The notes below the pieces were generated by a model. The model was not told where the DNA came from and did not search any database. It was given only the letters and a program-made list of their open reading frames with translations. This document shows, piece by piece, positions 18,114 to 26,724 of a stretch of DNA of 64,000 bases (position 1 is the stretch's first letter; each line of letters begins with the position of its first letter). Origin of the DNA: Cupriavidus alkaliphilus (GTDB lineage Bacteria > Pseudomonadota > Gammaproteobacteria > Burkholderiales > Burkholderiaceae); contig NZ_FMAD01000002.1 in the NCBI RefSeq assembly GCF_900094595.1, positions 124,001 to 188,000 of the forward strand, given 5' to 3'. The translations under genes and the position numbers were made by a program.

Positions 18114-19286
18114 TCAGGCCAGCGCCGCCAGGCCGGCCTCGCGCTCCCACTCGACGCAATTGCGGCCGTTGTTCTTGGCCGCATACAGCACGTTGTCCGC
18201 GCGCATCAGCAGCGCTTCCAGGTCTTCTCCGGGCCGTAGCGTGGCCACGCCAAAGCTGGCGGTCACGTTGTGCATGCCTGGCAAGGCCTCCATGCTGGTC
18301 TGCGCCAGCGTCTCGCGCAGCCGCTCCGCCAGTTGCAGCGCCGCTTCGTGCGGCGTATCGGGCAACAGCACGACGAATTCCTCGCCGCCCAGGCGCGCGG
18401 CGATATCGCGGCGGCGGATGCCTGCGGCGATGACGCGGCCGACCTGCGTCAGCACCGCATCGCCGGCGCTGTGGCCGTAGTTGTCGTTGATGAACTTGAA
18501 GTAGTCCAGGTCGCACAGCAGCACGCTCAGCGCCTCGCCCGGGCGCGGCGGGATCTGGCGCGCCGCCAGCGCCTCGAGGCTGCGGCGCGTGTGCAGCTGG
18601 GTCAGCGGATCGGTATCGCGTTCATGGCGCAAGCCGTCGATCACGTCCTGCGCGGTGGCTGCCAGCAGTGCCAGCCCGAGCGCCAGCAGCAACAAGGCCA
18701 GCGTCGCCTGCAGCCATAGCCAGTACGTGGTGGGCGCCAGCACGGCGGCATCGTGCCCGGCGGCCGGCGCCAGCGCCAGCAGCGTGCGCGGCAGGAACTG
18801 GAGCGCGAACACCAGGTACACCCAGAACAGCACCCGGTCGACGGTGCGGCCGGTGCGCAGCCGGGCCAGCGGCGCGACCCCCGGCAGCAGGACCAGCGCG
18901 ACCCCGACATTCAGGACGTAGATGCGCGCGACCAGGCTCGGATACACCAGGTCGAACCATGCCACCATGCCGAACAGGGCGAGCGGCAGCGCCACCGCCG
19001 CGCAGCGGTCAGGGCGCGCGCCGATCCGGGCCAGCATGCCGCGCAGCAGCAGCACGGCGCTGCCCAGGTAGAGCGCGCCGGTGACGGTGGCGGTCCCGCC
19101 GCCAGCGCGCGGCGGCCACAAGACCTGCAGGCCGATGGCCGCGGCGGCCAGCAGATAGCAGGCGCCCATCTGCAGCAGGTGGGGCCGCGCGCGCTCGTGG
19201 TGCCACGCAAACAGGAAGCTGAGAGCAAGCAGCAAGGCAATGGCGGGATTGACCAGTGCCAGGAATAGACCGGCATCATGCAACAC
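18114..19286 (-). CDS. Membrane-bound diguanylate cyclase (GGDEF domain)
   Basis: Makes cyclic di-GMP from two GTP. The N-terminal ~215 residues hold seven or so hydrophobic helices, an unnamed membrane sensor region. A GGDEF domain follows, from about DPLTQLHTRRSLEALA to the end, with the active-site loop RLGGEEF intact. The upstream RxxD inhibitory site is not obvious. The frame is open to 19457, but the sequence before residue 58 is not membrane-like. GTG 19286 (or TTG 19283) is preceded by AGGGGAC at good spacing and starts right before the first TM segment, so I prefer it. The gene is single, just outside the right end of the island. Confidence 0.88.
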   Translation of the reverse strand: MLHDAGLFLALVNPAIALLLALSFLFAWHHERARPHLLQMGACYLLAAAAIGLQVLWPPRAGGGTATVTGALYLGSAVLLLRGMLARIGARPDRCAAVALPLALFGMVAWFDLVYPSLVARIYVLNVGVALVLLPGVAPLARLRTGRTVDRVLFWVYLVFALQFLPRTLLALAPAAGHDAAVLAPTTYWLWLQATLALLLLALGLALLAATAQDVIDGLRHERDTDPLTQLHTRRSLEALAARQIPPRPGEALSVLLCDLDYFKFINDNYGHSAGDAVLTQVGRVIAAGIRRRDIAARLGGEEFVVLLPDTPHEAALQLAERLRETLAQTSMEALPGMHNVTASFGVATLRPGEDLEALLMRADNVLYAAKNNGRNCVEWEREAGLAALA

Positions 19287-19682
19287 GGAGAGTCCCCTGT
19301 CTTGATGTTCTCTGGCAGGGAATGAAGCCCGCGGTGCGAAGCGCGTCAAAGCGCGCAAGCCAGGGAACATGGAAAGCGGCATGCGCCCGCGCGTGCGCTG
19401 AGTCGCACCGTCGGACGGGCCTGCAGCGCGGCCTGCAGCAAATGAGCCGGGCGGCAACTGCTGGTAACAAATTGTTTCTGTGCGAGCATTCTAGACACGG
19501 GTGGCGCCTGAGGCGCCCCCCCGAATGGGGGCCGGACCGGCAAACAATTGTGAACACACGCGCCCGCGCTTGCCCAGGGCGCCGCGGCCGCCGGATGCCC
19601 GCTTGCCGGCATTTGTGACTAATCTGGTAGATGCTGTCGGATCCTCCGGCAGTTCGGTTTTCCCGTACGCAAGGAGATCACG
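19287..19682. other. Intergenic region, no gene seen
   Basis: About 400 bases between divergent genes. It holds a perfect palindrome, GGCGCC-TGA-GGCGCC at 19503-19517, and a pyrimidine/purine-rich stretch. Reading frames here are not protein-like. Promoters for the cyclase and the RcnB-like gene must be in it. Confidence 0.5.
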
Positions 19683-20021
19683 ATGAAGACCAAGAAAGCG
19701 ATGCCAGTGTTGTTGCTGGCGGCAAGCGTGCTGGCGGCGCCGTTCGCGATGGCGCAGGGCGGTGCCAGGTCCAGCCCGATGACCGAATCCATGCCCGCGT
19801 CCGCGCCGATGGCGCAGAGCTCGCCCTATATGCAGGTGCAGCAGTGGAAGAAGGGCGACCGGCTGCCCACCGAGTTCCGCGACCGCCAGTATGTGATCGA
19901 CGACTACAAGCAGTACAACCTGCCGGCGCCGCGCAAGGGTACGCGCTGGGTCGGGGTCGGCGCCGAGTATTACCTGGTGGCGCCCAACGGCGTGATCCAG
20001 CAGGTCGGGTCAGGCTCCTGA
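19683..20021 (+). CDS. RcnB-like small periplasmic protein
   Basis: A 112-residue exported protein with signal peptide MKTKKAMPVLLLAASVLAAP and cleavage after AMA near residue 24. The mature part has a low-complexity Met/Ser/Pro stretch. It then has the RcnB-family pattern KKGDRLPTEFRDRQYVIDDY, then LPAPRKGTRWVGVGAEYYLV and APNGVIQQV. In E. coli RcnB takes part in nickel/cobalt homeostasis, but many betaproteobacterial paralogues are uncharacterised, so a metal role here is only a possibility. AAGGAG before the ATG supports the start. A strong terminator follows immediately. Confidence 0.8.
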   Translation: MKTKKAMPVLLLAASVLAAPFAMAQGGARSSPMTESMPASAPMAQSSPYMQVQQWKKGDRLPTEFRDRQYVIDDYKQYNLPAPRKGTRWVGVGAEYYLVAPNGVIQQVGSGS

Positions 20022-20034
20022 GGCCAGAAATTGA

Positions 20035-20068
20035 AAAACCGCCACGCCTGACGCGTGGCGGTTTTTTT
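20035..20068. terminator. Bidirectional rho-independent terminator
   Basis: A 13-bp stem (20035-20047 with 20053-20065) around a 5-base loop, with A residues before and TTTTTTT after. It sits between convergent genes and can end transcription from both sides. Confidence 0.92.
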
Positions 20069-20085
20069 GTGTCCGGCAGCGGCTG

Positions 20086-20334
20086 TCACATGCCCAGGAT
20101 CTTTTTCGCCTCGAGCAGCGACTTCATCGATTCATCGTGCTTGCCGGCCTTGTGATAGGCCTCGCCGTCGGCGCGCAGCTTGGAGACCTTGGCGGCGTCC
20201 TCCGTCGAGAGCTTGGGGTTGGTCGACAGCTTGGCATCGATGGCCTTCATCTCGTTGGGACAGTTATGGGCGAATGCCATGCCGGACGCGCCGCACAGCA
20301 CCATGGCCGTGGCGATGGAAAGGAACTTGTGCAT
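20086..20334 (-). CDS. Small exported protein, unknown function
   Basis: An 82-residue protein with a signal peptide (MHKFLSIATAMVLCGASGMA, cleavage likely after FA near residue 22). The mature part of about 60 residues is helical and Lys-rich (TEDAAKVSKLRADGEAYHKA, KSLLEAKKILGM), with single Cys24 (HNCPNEM). It resembles small exported helical proteins common in Cupriavidus and Ralstonia; I know no function. I take ATG 20334 rather than the in-frame ATG 4 codons upstream because the signal peptide starts there. It ends against the shared bidirectional terminator. Confidence 0.75.
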   Translation of the reverse strand: MHKFLSIATAMVLCGASGMAFAHNCPNEMKAIDAKLSTNPKLSTEDAAKVSKLRADGEAYHKAGKHDESMKSLLEAKKILGM

Positions 20335-20779
20335 GGTGGCCTCCACGCGGGACGGTTGGAGTCTTCAGCATAGTGCATGGCACTGCCATCGGCGGCAGGC
20401 CGGCCGGCGGCGCGGAACATACCCTCTCGAAGGGGTAAATGGCGCGGTTTTGTTTCTCGTTTGAACGCTGCCGCGCCGGCCTTTCACCGGCCCTGCGGTT
20501 CGCAATTCATCCGGTATTCAACCATTTGGCCGAAGCCGGCGCCGGGGCCCGCGAGGGCCATCCCCATGGTCGGGTCCCGCATTTTCACGGGCCTTTTTGC
20601 AGGCTGACTCAACTGCCGGGCATGGCAATGGCCAGGGCATTTTCCGTGTTCTGGCTGGCGCTTCAGGGCTGAAACAGCCCATGCCAATGCACGATTTATC
20701 GCAGTCGCCTCGCTTTCTAAATTGGAGCTACCCGGCATCGCACCGGGACTTCAATCCATGAAAACGGGGGGCTTCCACG
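20335..20779. other. Intergenic region, no confident gene
   Basis: About 445 bases. A short dyad TACCC...GGGTA lies at 20420-20437, upstream of the small exported gene. Frames in the region lack a convincing start, ribosome-binding site or protein character. Confidence 0.45.
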
Positions 20780-21772
20780 ATGCAACCGATCGACCTGAAA
20801 CGCGCGGCGATTCCGCTCGCCTGCCTTGCCATCCTGCTCGGCGGATGCGGCGGCGGTGGCGATTCCACCAGCGCCGGAGCTGGCCCGGCCGCCAGCCTGC
20901 CTGGCCCCGCCGGCGCCGATGGCAAGACGATCCTGTCCGGTACCAATGCGCCCACCGCGGACATGGGGGGCGATGGCGATTTCTACCTCAATGTCTCGAA
21001 CTCGACGCTGTACGGCCCGAAGGCCGGCGGCGAGTGGCCCGCGGGCGTGTCGCTGATCGGCCCGCAAGGCGTGGCCGGGGCGCCGGGCGCCACGCTGCTG
21101 CATGGCGCGGCCGATCCGACCGCGGCGGACGGCGCGGTGGGCAGCTTCTACCTGAACACCACCACCAGCACGCTGTTCGGGCCGAAGACGGCGGACGGGT
21201 GGCCGGCGGGGATCTCGGTGGTCGGCCTGACCGGCCCGGTCGGGCCCGCGGGCCCCGCAGGTGCCGATGGTGCGCCCGGCCCCGCCGGAGAGAAGGGCGA
21301 GCAGGGCGAGCAAGGCGAGAAGGGAGACCAGGGCGAGCCCGGCACGGCCGCCACCGTCTACACCGCCAACTTCGCCGTCACGGCGCCGCCGGGTGGCGTC
21401 GGCACCTATGTCATGACCGGTACCGGGCTGACGCTGCAGAGCAGCGATCCATACTTCGGCGCAGTGATGCCGGTGGCCTGCGAGGGCGGCTTCACCCTGA
21501 CCGCGATCCTGGCGGGACAGGTGCCGGCCAAGGCGTCGTACACCGTCACGGCGCACCGTGTCGCCAGCGGCACGGCGCTGGACCAGGTCGACGTGCTGCC
21601 CATCACCGACGCGTCGCAATGTGTGCTCGACAACAGCGAGCGCACCTGCTCGACCCCGGCGACCACACCGGTGGCCGCCAACGACGTGGTCCAGGTCCAG
21701 GTCAGCGGCAACAACACCTTCAACTGGGGCGGCGGGCTGTATGTGAACCTGTCGTGCAAGTCCGGTAACTGA
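20780..21772 (+). CDS. Collagen-like repeat lipoprotein
   Basis: A 330-residue predicted lipoprotein. The signal sequence ends in a lipobox LLGGC at Cys23, so the protein should be lipid-anchored at the cell envelope. Two related ~45-residue modules follow (FYLNVSNSTLYGPKAGGEWP near 67 and FYLNTTTSTLFGPKTADGWP near 118). A collagen-like Gly-X-Y run comes next (about 149-190, GPVGPAGPAGADGAPGPAGE onward). The C-terminal ~140 residues form a beta-rich domain with four cysteines. Collagen-like surface proteins often act in adhesion or matrix. GGGGGG 9 bases before ATG 20780 supports the start. It stands alone; no partner gene is evident. Confidence 0.85.
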   Translation: MQPIDLKRAAIPLACLAILLGGCGGGGDSTSAGAGPAASLPGPAGADGKTILSGTNAPTADMGGDGDFYLNVSNSTLYGPKAGGEWPAGVSLIGPQGVAGAPGATLLHGAADPTAADGAVGSFYLNTTTSTLFGPKTADGWPAGISVVGLTGPVGPAGPAGADGAPGPAGEKGEQGEQGEKGDQGEPGTAATVYTANFAVTAPPGGVGTYVMTGTGLTLQSSDPYFGAVMPVACEGGFTLTAILAGQVPAKASYTVTAHRVASGTALDQVDVLPITDASQCVLDNSERTCSTPATTPVAANDVVQVQVSGNNTFNWGGGLYVNLSCKSGN

Positions 21773-21988
21773 ACCACGGCGCCGCGTCGCGCCTAGCAAA
21801 ACAGCGGCCGCCAGGCCGCCTCCTCACCCTCTGCCAGGGCGGCCGGCGCACGACGCGCGCGGGCCACGTAGCGCGTCCTGGTTTTCCCCCACGCCTTCCG
21901 GTGTTATTTTTGGAGGGCGTCATTTTTTTGCCCGGCCCGATCCGTACCATCCCGATTGCACTGACGTCATACGGGAGCGCCCCCGCGC

Positions 21989-22489
21989 ATGGAAACCTCC
22001 GCCGAACATTATTCGCTGGCCCTGCTGTGCGCCGCCGTGCTGACCGTGACGGTGGTCGGCATCCATTACGAGGCGCTGCGCCTGCTGTCCGCGATGCACC
22101 CGCGGCGCTGGAGCGGGCGCATGAATATCGGCGTGCTGATCGTCTGCATCATCCTGGTCCATTGCCTCGAGGCGATGGTGTTCGCCGCGGGCTTCTGGTT
22201 TGCCGACCGCGTGCTGGGGCTGGGCGGACTGGCCGGGGTGGCGGTGCCCGGGGTCGGGGCCGCGCGCGCGCAGCCGGACGCGCTGCTCTACGCCTACTTC
22301 GCGCTGGAAACCTTTACCACCCAGAGCCTGGGCGATATCGTGCCGGTGGGCGCCAGCCGCCTGATCGCCAGTATCGAGCCGCTGGTCGGCCTGATCCTGA
22401 TCGGCTGGTCCACCTCGTTCACCTATGTCATGATGCGCCGCGACTGGGAACTGGAGCGCGACGAAGGCGGCGAGCATCGCCGGGGCTAG
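21989..22489 (+). CDS. Two-TM ion-channel-like membrane protein
   Basis: A 166-residue membrane protein: TM1 near residues 10-30, TM2 near 47-70, a re-entrant pore-like segment YAYFALETFTTQSLGDIVPV (about 102-121) and a final TM near 128-148. The layout is that of Ion_trans_2 potassium-channel pores, but the usual filter TVGYGD is replaced by TTQSLGDI, so potassium selectivity is doubtful. It has a short charged cytoplasmic tail. The gene lies about 100 bases before the DUF308 gene and may be transcribed with it. Confidence 0.72.
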   Translation: METSAEHYSLALLCAAVLTVTVVGIHYEALRLLSAMHPRRWSGRMNIGVLIVCIILVHCLEAMVFAAGFWFADRVLGLGGLAGVAVPGVGAARAQPDALLYAYFALETFTTQSLGDIVPVGASRLIASIEPLVGLILIGWSTSFTYVMMRRDWELERDEGGEHRRG

Positions 22490-22585
22490 TGTCTGTCGGT
22501 ATCGTTCCACCTTCCTCTGCGCATTGCGTCTGCGCTCAAGCCACGGGCCGCGGCCGGGGCCAACAACAAAAGGGGATAAGCGGAC

Positions 22586-24031
22586 ATGGCAAGACTGGTA
22601 ATGATCCTGCTGGGCGTCGACTACCTGCGCACGCGCTGGCGCGGCCTGCTGTGGCTGGGCTGTGTGAGCGTGCTGCTGGGCGTGGTGGCGTTCGTCGATG
22701 CGCTGGACAACGCCATCTACTTCCCGATGACGCCGCTGGCGGTGGTGCTGCTGCTCGAAGGGCTGGCCACGCTGGTGGTGGCGCGCAGCGGCATCGGCGG
22801 GCAGCGCACGCTGCGCCAGGTCAAGGGCTTGTCGTTCTGCCTTGCCGCGTTGCTGATCCTGGCGGGCCACCATCACGGCCATTTCGTGCTGTCGATGATC
22901 TTCGCCACGCTGTTCCTGGCCGACGGGCTGCTGCAGATCGTGTCGGCGCGGGTGGTGCGCTTCCGCACCTGGCGCCTGGCGATGGCCGTGGGCGTGTTCG
23001 AGATCCTGGTCGCGATCTTCTTCTATCAGCCGTACCCGACCCACTATGTCGGCACCGTGCCGTATTGCCTTGGCCTGGGGCTGATCTTCGGCGGCTGGAA
23101 CCTGTTGCTGCTGGCCTCGCGTTTGCGCCGGTTGGACCATAACCCCGGCATGGACCAGGCCGATGCGGTGCCGGCCGAGACCGCGCAGACGCTGCACACG
23201 GCCAGCGACGCGCCCGACCTGACGCTGTGGGACGGCCCACCCGAGCCCGGCGAGCATGCGCTGGTGGTGCACGTCTGGACCCCGGTCGGCTCCGCCCGAG
23301 GCGAGGCGCGCCGGCAGCCGCTGGTGGACCGCTATATCGCCGCGGTCGACCGCGACGGCGTGATCTCCACCGGCCATGCCGCGCTGGAATCGCCCGAGGG
23401 CATCTACATCAGCCTGTATCCGGCCGAAGAGATCGACCGCTCGCCCGATGATTTCACCCGCATCCTGCGCGCCACCCGCGAGAACGACGTGCCGGGCAAG
23501 TTCCAGCCGGATTACCAGACCGAGGCGCGCGCCTGGTGCCCGTCGACGGTACAGGTGCGCATCCGCAACTACGACCCCGAGCGCCTGCGCCGCTTCTGGG
23601 ACGCGTACCGGCAGGACACCACCTACAACCTGACTTACCGCAATTGCTCCAGCACGGTCTCGCACGCGCTCGAAGCGGCGCTGGAAGGCGCATCGGCCCG
23701 GGTCTGGCGCCAGGCCCGCGGCTGGCGGCCGCTGTGGCGCCTGCTCACCACGCCCGAGCTATGGGTGGCGGCGCAGATCCGCAAGCGCGCCAAGACCATG
23801 GCCTGGACCCCGGGCCTGACGCTGGATTACGCCCGCGCGCTCAGCATGCTGGCCGATCCGCGGCCGTCCGGGTGGGCCAGCATGACGCGCATGGCGCTGG
23901 GACAGATGCGGCGGCAGCGCCAGGACTGGCGTGAGGCGGCGCAGCGCGCCGAAGCCGGGGAGGACCAGCAGGCTGGTCATGTCGCCAGTGCCGCAAATGC
24001 CGGTAGTGCCAGGCCGCGCGGGAACGATTAA
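22586..24031 (+). CDS. DUF308/HdeD-like membrane protein fused to a peptidase-like domain
   Basis: A 481-residue protein in two parts. Residues 1-180 contain about six TM helices in the HdeD/DUF308 style (MARLVMILLGVDYLRTRWRG, HHHGHFVLSMIFATLFLADG). Residues ~215-430 are soluble, with HALVVHVWTPVG, an ESPEGIYISLYP stretch and NLTYRNCSSTVSHALE near 350. That Cys followed by His in a helix is typical of NlpC/P60 or DUF4105-like cysteine-peptidase folds. The domain could be an acyltransferase or peptidase at the membrane. The catalytic set (Cys354, a His near 228 or 360) is a guess from pattern. The long basic C-terminus is low complexity. Confidence 0.7.
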   Translation: MARLVMILLGVDYLRTRWRGLLWLGCVSVLLGVVAFVDALDNAIYFPMTPLAVVLLLEGLATLVVARSGIGGQRTLRQVKGLSFCLAALLILAGHHHGHFVLSMIFATLFLADGLLQIVSARVVRFRTWRLAMAVGVFEILVAIFFYQPYPTHYVGTVPYCLGLGLIFGGWNLLLLASRLRRLDHNPGMDQADAVPAETAQTLHTASDAPDLTLWDGPPEPGEHALVVHVWTPVGSARGEARRQPLVDRYIAAVDRDGVISTGHAALESPEGIYISLYPAEEIDRSPDDFTRILRATRENDVPGKFQPDYQTEARAWCPSTVQVRIRNYDPERLRRFWDAYRQDTTYNLTYRNCSSTVSHALEAALEGASARVWRQARGWRPLWRLLTTPELWVAAQIRKRAKTMAWTPGLTLDYARALSMLADPRPSGWASMTRMALGQMRRQRQDWREAAQRAEAGEDQQAGHVASAANAGSARPRGND

Positions 24032-24079
24032 GCTCGCGGTACGTGCCTGAAACCGTCGAGCCAGAGGAGACATCGCATC

Positions 24080-24427
24080 ATGCCAAGACGCCAGCGAATC
24101 CTGACCCGCATTGCCGCCGTCGCCGCCCTGGCGGTGGCGTGCGGCGCGCATGCGCAGAGGCAGGACCAGGGCGGTGCCGCCGCCGCCATCAATGAAGCCG
24201 TGCAGCAAGGCACCACCCCTTACCGGCCCGACCCTTCGGCGACGCCGGCCAGCATCCGGTCGGACGAGTGCCGCGCGCTGGCCGAGCAGATCGCGCAGGC
24301 GCCCAAGCGCGAGTACCGCGCCACTGAGCCGGCCATCGAGACCGCCCAGGGCCGCAAGTTGCCGGAGCTGGAACGGGACCGGCCGAAGAAGTCGCTGCAG
24401 CAGGCGTACCGGGAGAAGTGCACGTAG
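24080..24427 (+). CDS. Small exported protein, unknown function
   Basis: A 115-residue protein with a basic N-terminus and signal peptide (RIAAVAALAVACGAHA, cleavage near residue 25). The mature part is Pro/Arg/Glu-rich with two cysteines (DECRAL and REKCT at the very end) that could form a disulfide. No family is recognised; similar short exported proteins are common in Cupriavidus. GAGGAGA lies 10 bases upstream of ATG 24080. It is convergent with the RpiR regulator. Confidence 0.65.
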   Translation: MPRRQRILTRIAAVAALAVACGAHAQRQDQGGAAAAINEAVQQGTTPYRPDPSATPASIRSDECRALAEQIAQAPKREYRATEPAIETAQGRKLPELERDRPKKSLQQAYREKCT

Positions 24428-24477
24428 TAGGCCGCCCGGCCGCGCATTTCGACCAGGCCTGGCGCCGCTGCGCGCGC

Positions 24478-25413
24478 TCAGCCGTGCCCGGGGGTGACGT
24501 AGGCGCCGGTGCGGTGCAATTCGCCCTCGGCCTGCTCCAGCGCGCGGATGGCACCCTTGCCCTTGCGCGCCAGCAGTTGCTCGACCAGCGCCTCGACCAC
24601 GGCCACGCCGGCCGTGATCGACGGAAAGAACGACGGGCTTTCGACCGAGAACAGCAGCGTGCAGTCCGCGGCCAGCGCGATTGGCGCGACCGTGCTGTCG
24701 GTCAGCGCGATCACCTTGCAGCCGCACTCGCGCGCGGCCTCGGCCACGCGGATGCTTTCCTGTGAGTACGGCGCGAAGCTGACCACCACCACCGCATCCT
24801 TGGGCGCCAGGCCGCGCAGTTCCATTTCGAGCGTGCCGGCATCGGCGCGGATCAAATGCACGGTGCTGCGGAACAGCCGGTAGACATAGTGGAAGGTAAA
24901 GGCGATCGGGAAGCATGCGCGGAAGCCCGCCACATGCACGCAGGCGGCGTGCGACAGCAGCTCGGCGGCTTGCGGCAGGGTCTTCTCGTTGCTGGCGGCG
25001 ATCCGGTCCAGGTTGTGGTGCTGCGCCTCGAGCATCTCGCCCAGCATGCGGCTGGCGCTGCTTTCGCGCACCACCTTGCGCGCGCGCCGCGCATACGGCT
25101 GGGCGCCGCCGCGCAGCGCATCGACAAACAGCTCGCGCATGGCCTGCCAGCCCTCGAAGCCCAGGTGCTGCGACAGCCGCACCAGGGTGGCTGGCTGCAC
25201 CCCGGCGCTGGCCGCGATCTTGCGCATCGACAGCACCGGCACGTCCTGCGGATGGTCGAGCAGGTAGCGGGCACCGCCCTGGAACTGCGTGCTGAGGGTG
25301 GGAAAGCCGCGGCGCAGCAGTTCCAGCAATGCCTCCAGGTCATGGGGCGGCGCTGGCGAAGATGGCGGCGCTGGTGTCCCGGGCCGGGAAGAGGCGGGGG
25401 GATCGGACGACAT
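24478..25413 (-). CDS. MurR/RpiR family transcriptional regulator
   Basis: A 311-residue regulator: an N-terminal HTH_6 domain (about residues 25-105; MRKIAASAGVQPATLVRLSQ is the recognition region) and a C-terminal SIS sugar-isomerase-like ligand domain (about 135-285; HVAGFRACFPIA and DAVVVVSFAPYSQE are the phosphosugar-loop parts). Members sense phosphosugars or related metabolites and control catabolic genes. No sugar pathway lies next to it, so the ligand and targets are unknown. ATG 25413 is chosen because residues before it in the open frame are not conserved-looking and a GGGGGGA lies upstream. It is divergent from the pilin operon, which it could in principle control, without direct evidence. 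Confidence 0.85.
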   Translation of the reverse strand: MSSDPPASSRPGTPAPPSSPAPPHDLEALLELLRRGFPTLSTQFQGGARYLLDHPQDVPVLSMRKIAASAGVQPATLVRLSQHLGFEGWQAMRELFVDALRGGAQPYARRARKVVRESSASRMLGEMLEAQHHNLDRIAASNEKTLPQAAELLSHAACVHVAGFRACFPIAFTFHYVYRLFRSTVHLIRADAGTLEMELRGLAPKDAVVVVSFAPYSQESIRVAEAARECGCKVIALTDSTVAPIALAADCTLLFSVESPSFFPSITAGVAVVEALVEQLLARKGKGAIRALEQAEGELHRTGAYVTPGHG

Positions 25414-25810
25414 GGGTGCTCCGGCTTCAAGGATGTAACGATTGTTGCACAGGTGCGGCCGCCTGCGCACCGCGTCGGGCGAGGCGGGCGGATTAACGTC
25501 CGCGCGGACCGGAATCTTTACCCCTGATGACACCGGGCCACACCACTGTCACTTCGCTACAACGCCGGTCCATCCGCATCGTATTTTCCTTACCCGCTTA
25601 ACAGATCGTGACTTACACTCCGCGCCATAACCTCCGGAATTCGGTCGTCCGGAACATAATGAGCAGCGGAGCGCGAGCATGGGACACAGAAGCCCGGCAG
25701 TGCGACACGGTGGGAGGGTCAACCCGCCGTTTCGGGTCATATTCAGGGTCATCCCGGGGGTCGGATCCTACGCAGGAATCCGGCCTGACGGGACTCAGGG
25801 GGCTGCCGGC
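25414..25810. other. Intergenic region upstream of the pilin operon
   Basis: About 400 bases between the divergent regulator and pilE. It should contain promoters both ways. I see no clear sigma-54 or sigma-70 pair and no gene. The open frame running into pilE from 25679 lacks pilin features before the MSCRGRPPHG leader. Confidence 0.45.
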
Positions 25811-26227
25811 ATGTCATGCCGGGGCAGGCCGCCGCATGGCTTCACGCTGATCGAAGTGATGATCACCGTGGCGGTCATCGCCATTCTTGCCGCCGTCGCC
25901 ATTCCCAACTACAGCCGTTATGTCGTGCGCTCGAACCGCGCGGCGATCGAGTCCTTCATGCTGGAGGTCTCGAGCGCGCAGGAGCGCTTCCTGGTAGACA
26001 ACCGCGCCTATGCCGCCAGCCTCGGCGCGCTCGGCATGTCGGTGCCCGCCGGGCTGGCCACGCGCTACGACGTCACGGTGACACCGGCCGCGGCGCCGCC
26101 GCCGCGCTACAGCATCGTCGCCACGCCCAGGGGCAGCCAGCTCAGCGACACCGATTGCGGCACGCTGACGCTGACCAGCGCCGGCGCCAAATCCGCGTCG
26201 GGCGCAGGCACCGACTGCTGGAACTGA
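25811..26227 (+). CDS. pilE: Type IV pilin-like protein PilE
   Basis: A 138-residue prepilin. A short basic leader ends in Gly, followed by FTLIEVMITVAVIAILAAVA, the class III prepilin signal cut by PilD between Gly10 and Phe11 with Glu5 of the mature protein present. A pilin helix continues (IPNYSRYVVRSNRAAIESFM) and a small beta domain ends with a Cys pair (DTDCGTLTL and GTDCWN), the usual D-loop disulfide. It is the first gene of the minor-pilin operon, whereas in many Proteobacteria pilE comes last. ATG 25811 gives a leader of normal length. Confidence 0.9.
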   Translation: MSCRGRPPHGFTLIEVMITVAVIAILAAVAIPNYSRYVVRSNRAAIESFMLEVSSAQERFLVDNRAYAASLGALGMSVPAGLATRYDVTVTPAAAPPPRYSIVATPRGSQLSDTDCGTLTLTSAGAKSASGAGTDCWN

Positions 26228-26229
26228 CC

Positions 26230-26724
26230 ATGCCGCCCAGCCTTTCGCGCGCGAATGATCGCCGGCGGCCCGCGCGCCGCGGCTTTACGCTGATCGAGTT
26301 GCTGTGCGCGTTGTCGGTGCTGGCAATCCTGGCGGTCGCGGCGGCGCCTTCCTTTGCCACGCTGATCGCCGGCCAGCGCGTGCGCAGCGCCTCGCTCGAC
26401 CTGGCTTCGGCGCTGGTGCTGGCGCGCAGCGAAGCGGTCAAGCGCAATGCCACGGTTTCGCTGGCACCGGCCGGCGCCGCCTGGACGGCAGGGTGGACCG
26501 TGAGCGCGGGCGCCGAGACGGTACGTTCGTTCGGGCCCTATGGCGGGCTGACCATCACGCCCAGTGCGGACGGCGGCCTGGCAGTTGGCAACGACGGCCG
26601 GCTGACCGGCGCGGCGATGACCTTCGAGTTCGCGCCCGGCGGCGAGACCTCGGCCACCACGCGCGTATGCGTGCAGGTCAGCGAGACCGGCCGCATCGCC
26701 TCCACCACCGGAGCCTGCACATGA
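26230..26724 (+). CDS. fimT: Minor pilin FimT/GspH family
   Basis: A 164-residue prepilin with an 18-residue basic leader and cleavage site RRG/FTLIELLCALSVLAILAV. The GspH/FimT domain follows, with VRSASLDLASALVLARSEAV, the typical long helix, and a C-terminal beta part. FimT-type pseudopilins prime pilus assembly, and some bind DNA during competence. It starts 3 bases after the pilE stop; its own stop overlaps the pilV start by 4 bases (ATGA). Confidence 0.9.
   Translation: MPPSLSRANDRRRPARRGFTLIELLCALSVLAILAVAAAPSFATLIAGQRVRSASLDLASALVLARSEAVKRNATVSLAPAGAAWTAGWTVSAGAETVRSFGPYGGLTITPSADGGLAVGNDGRLTGAAMTFEFAPGGETSATTRVCVQVSETGRIASTTGACT

Noticed and set aside
20420..20437. MerR/CueR-type metal operator (TACCC...GGGTA dyad)
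   Set aside because: Only five bases per arm pair well and no -35/-10 pair with 19-20 base spacing is seen around it; likely chance in GC-rich DNA.
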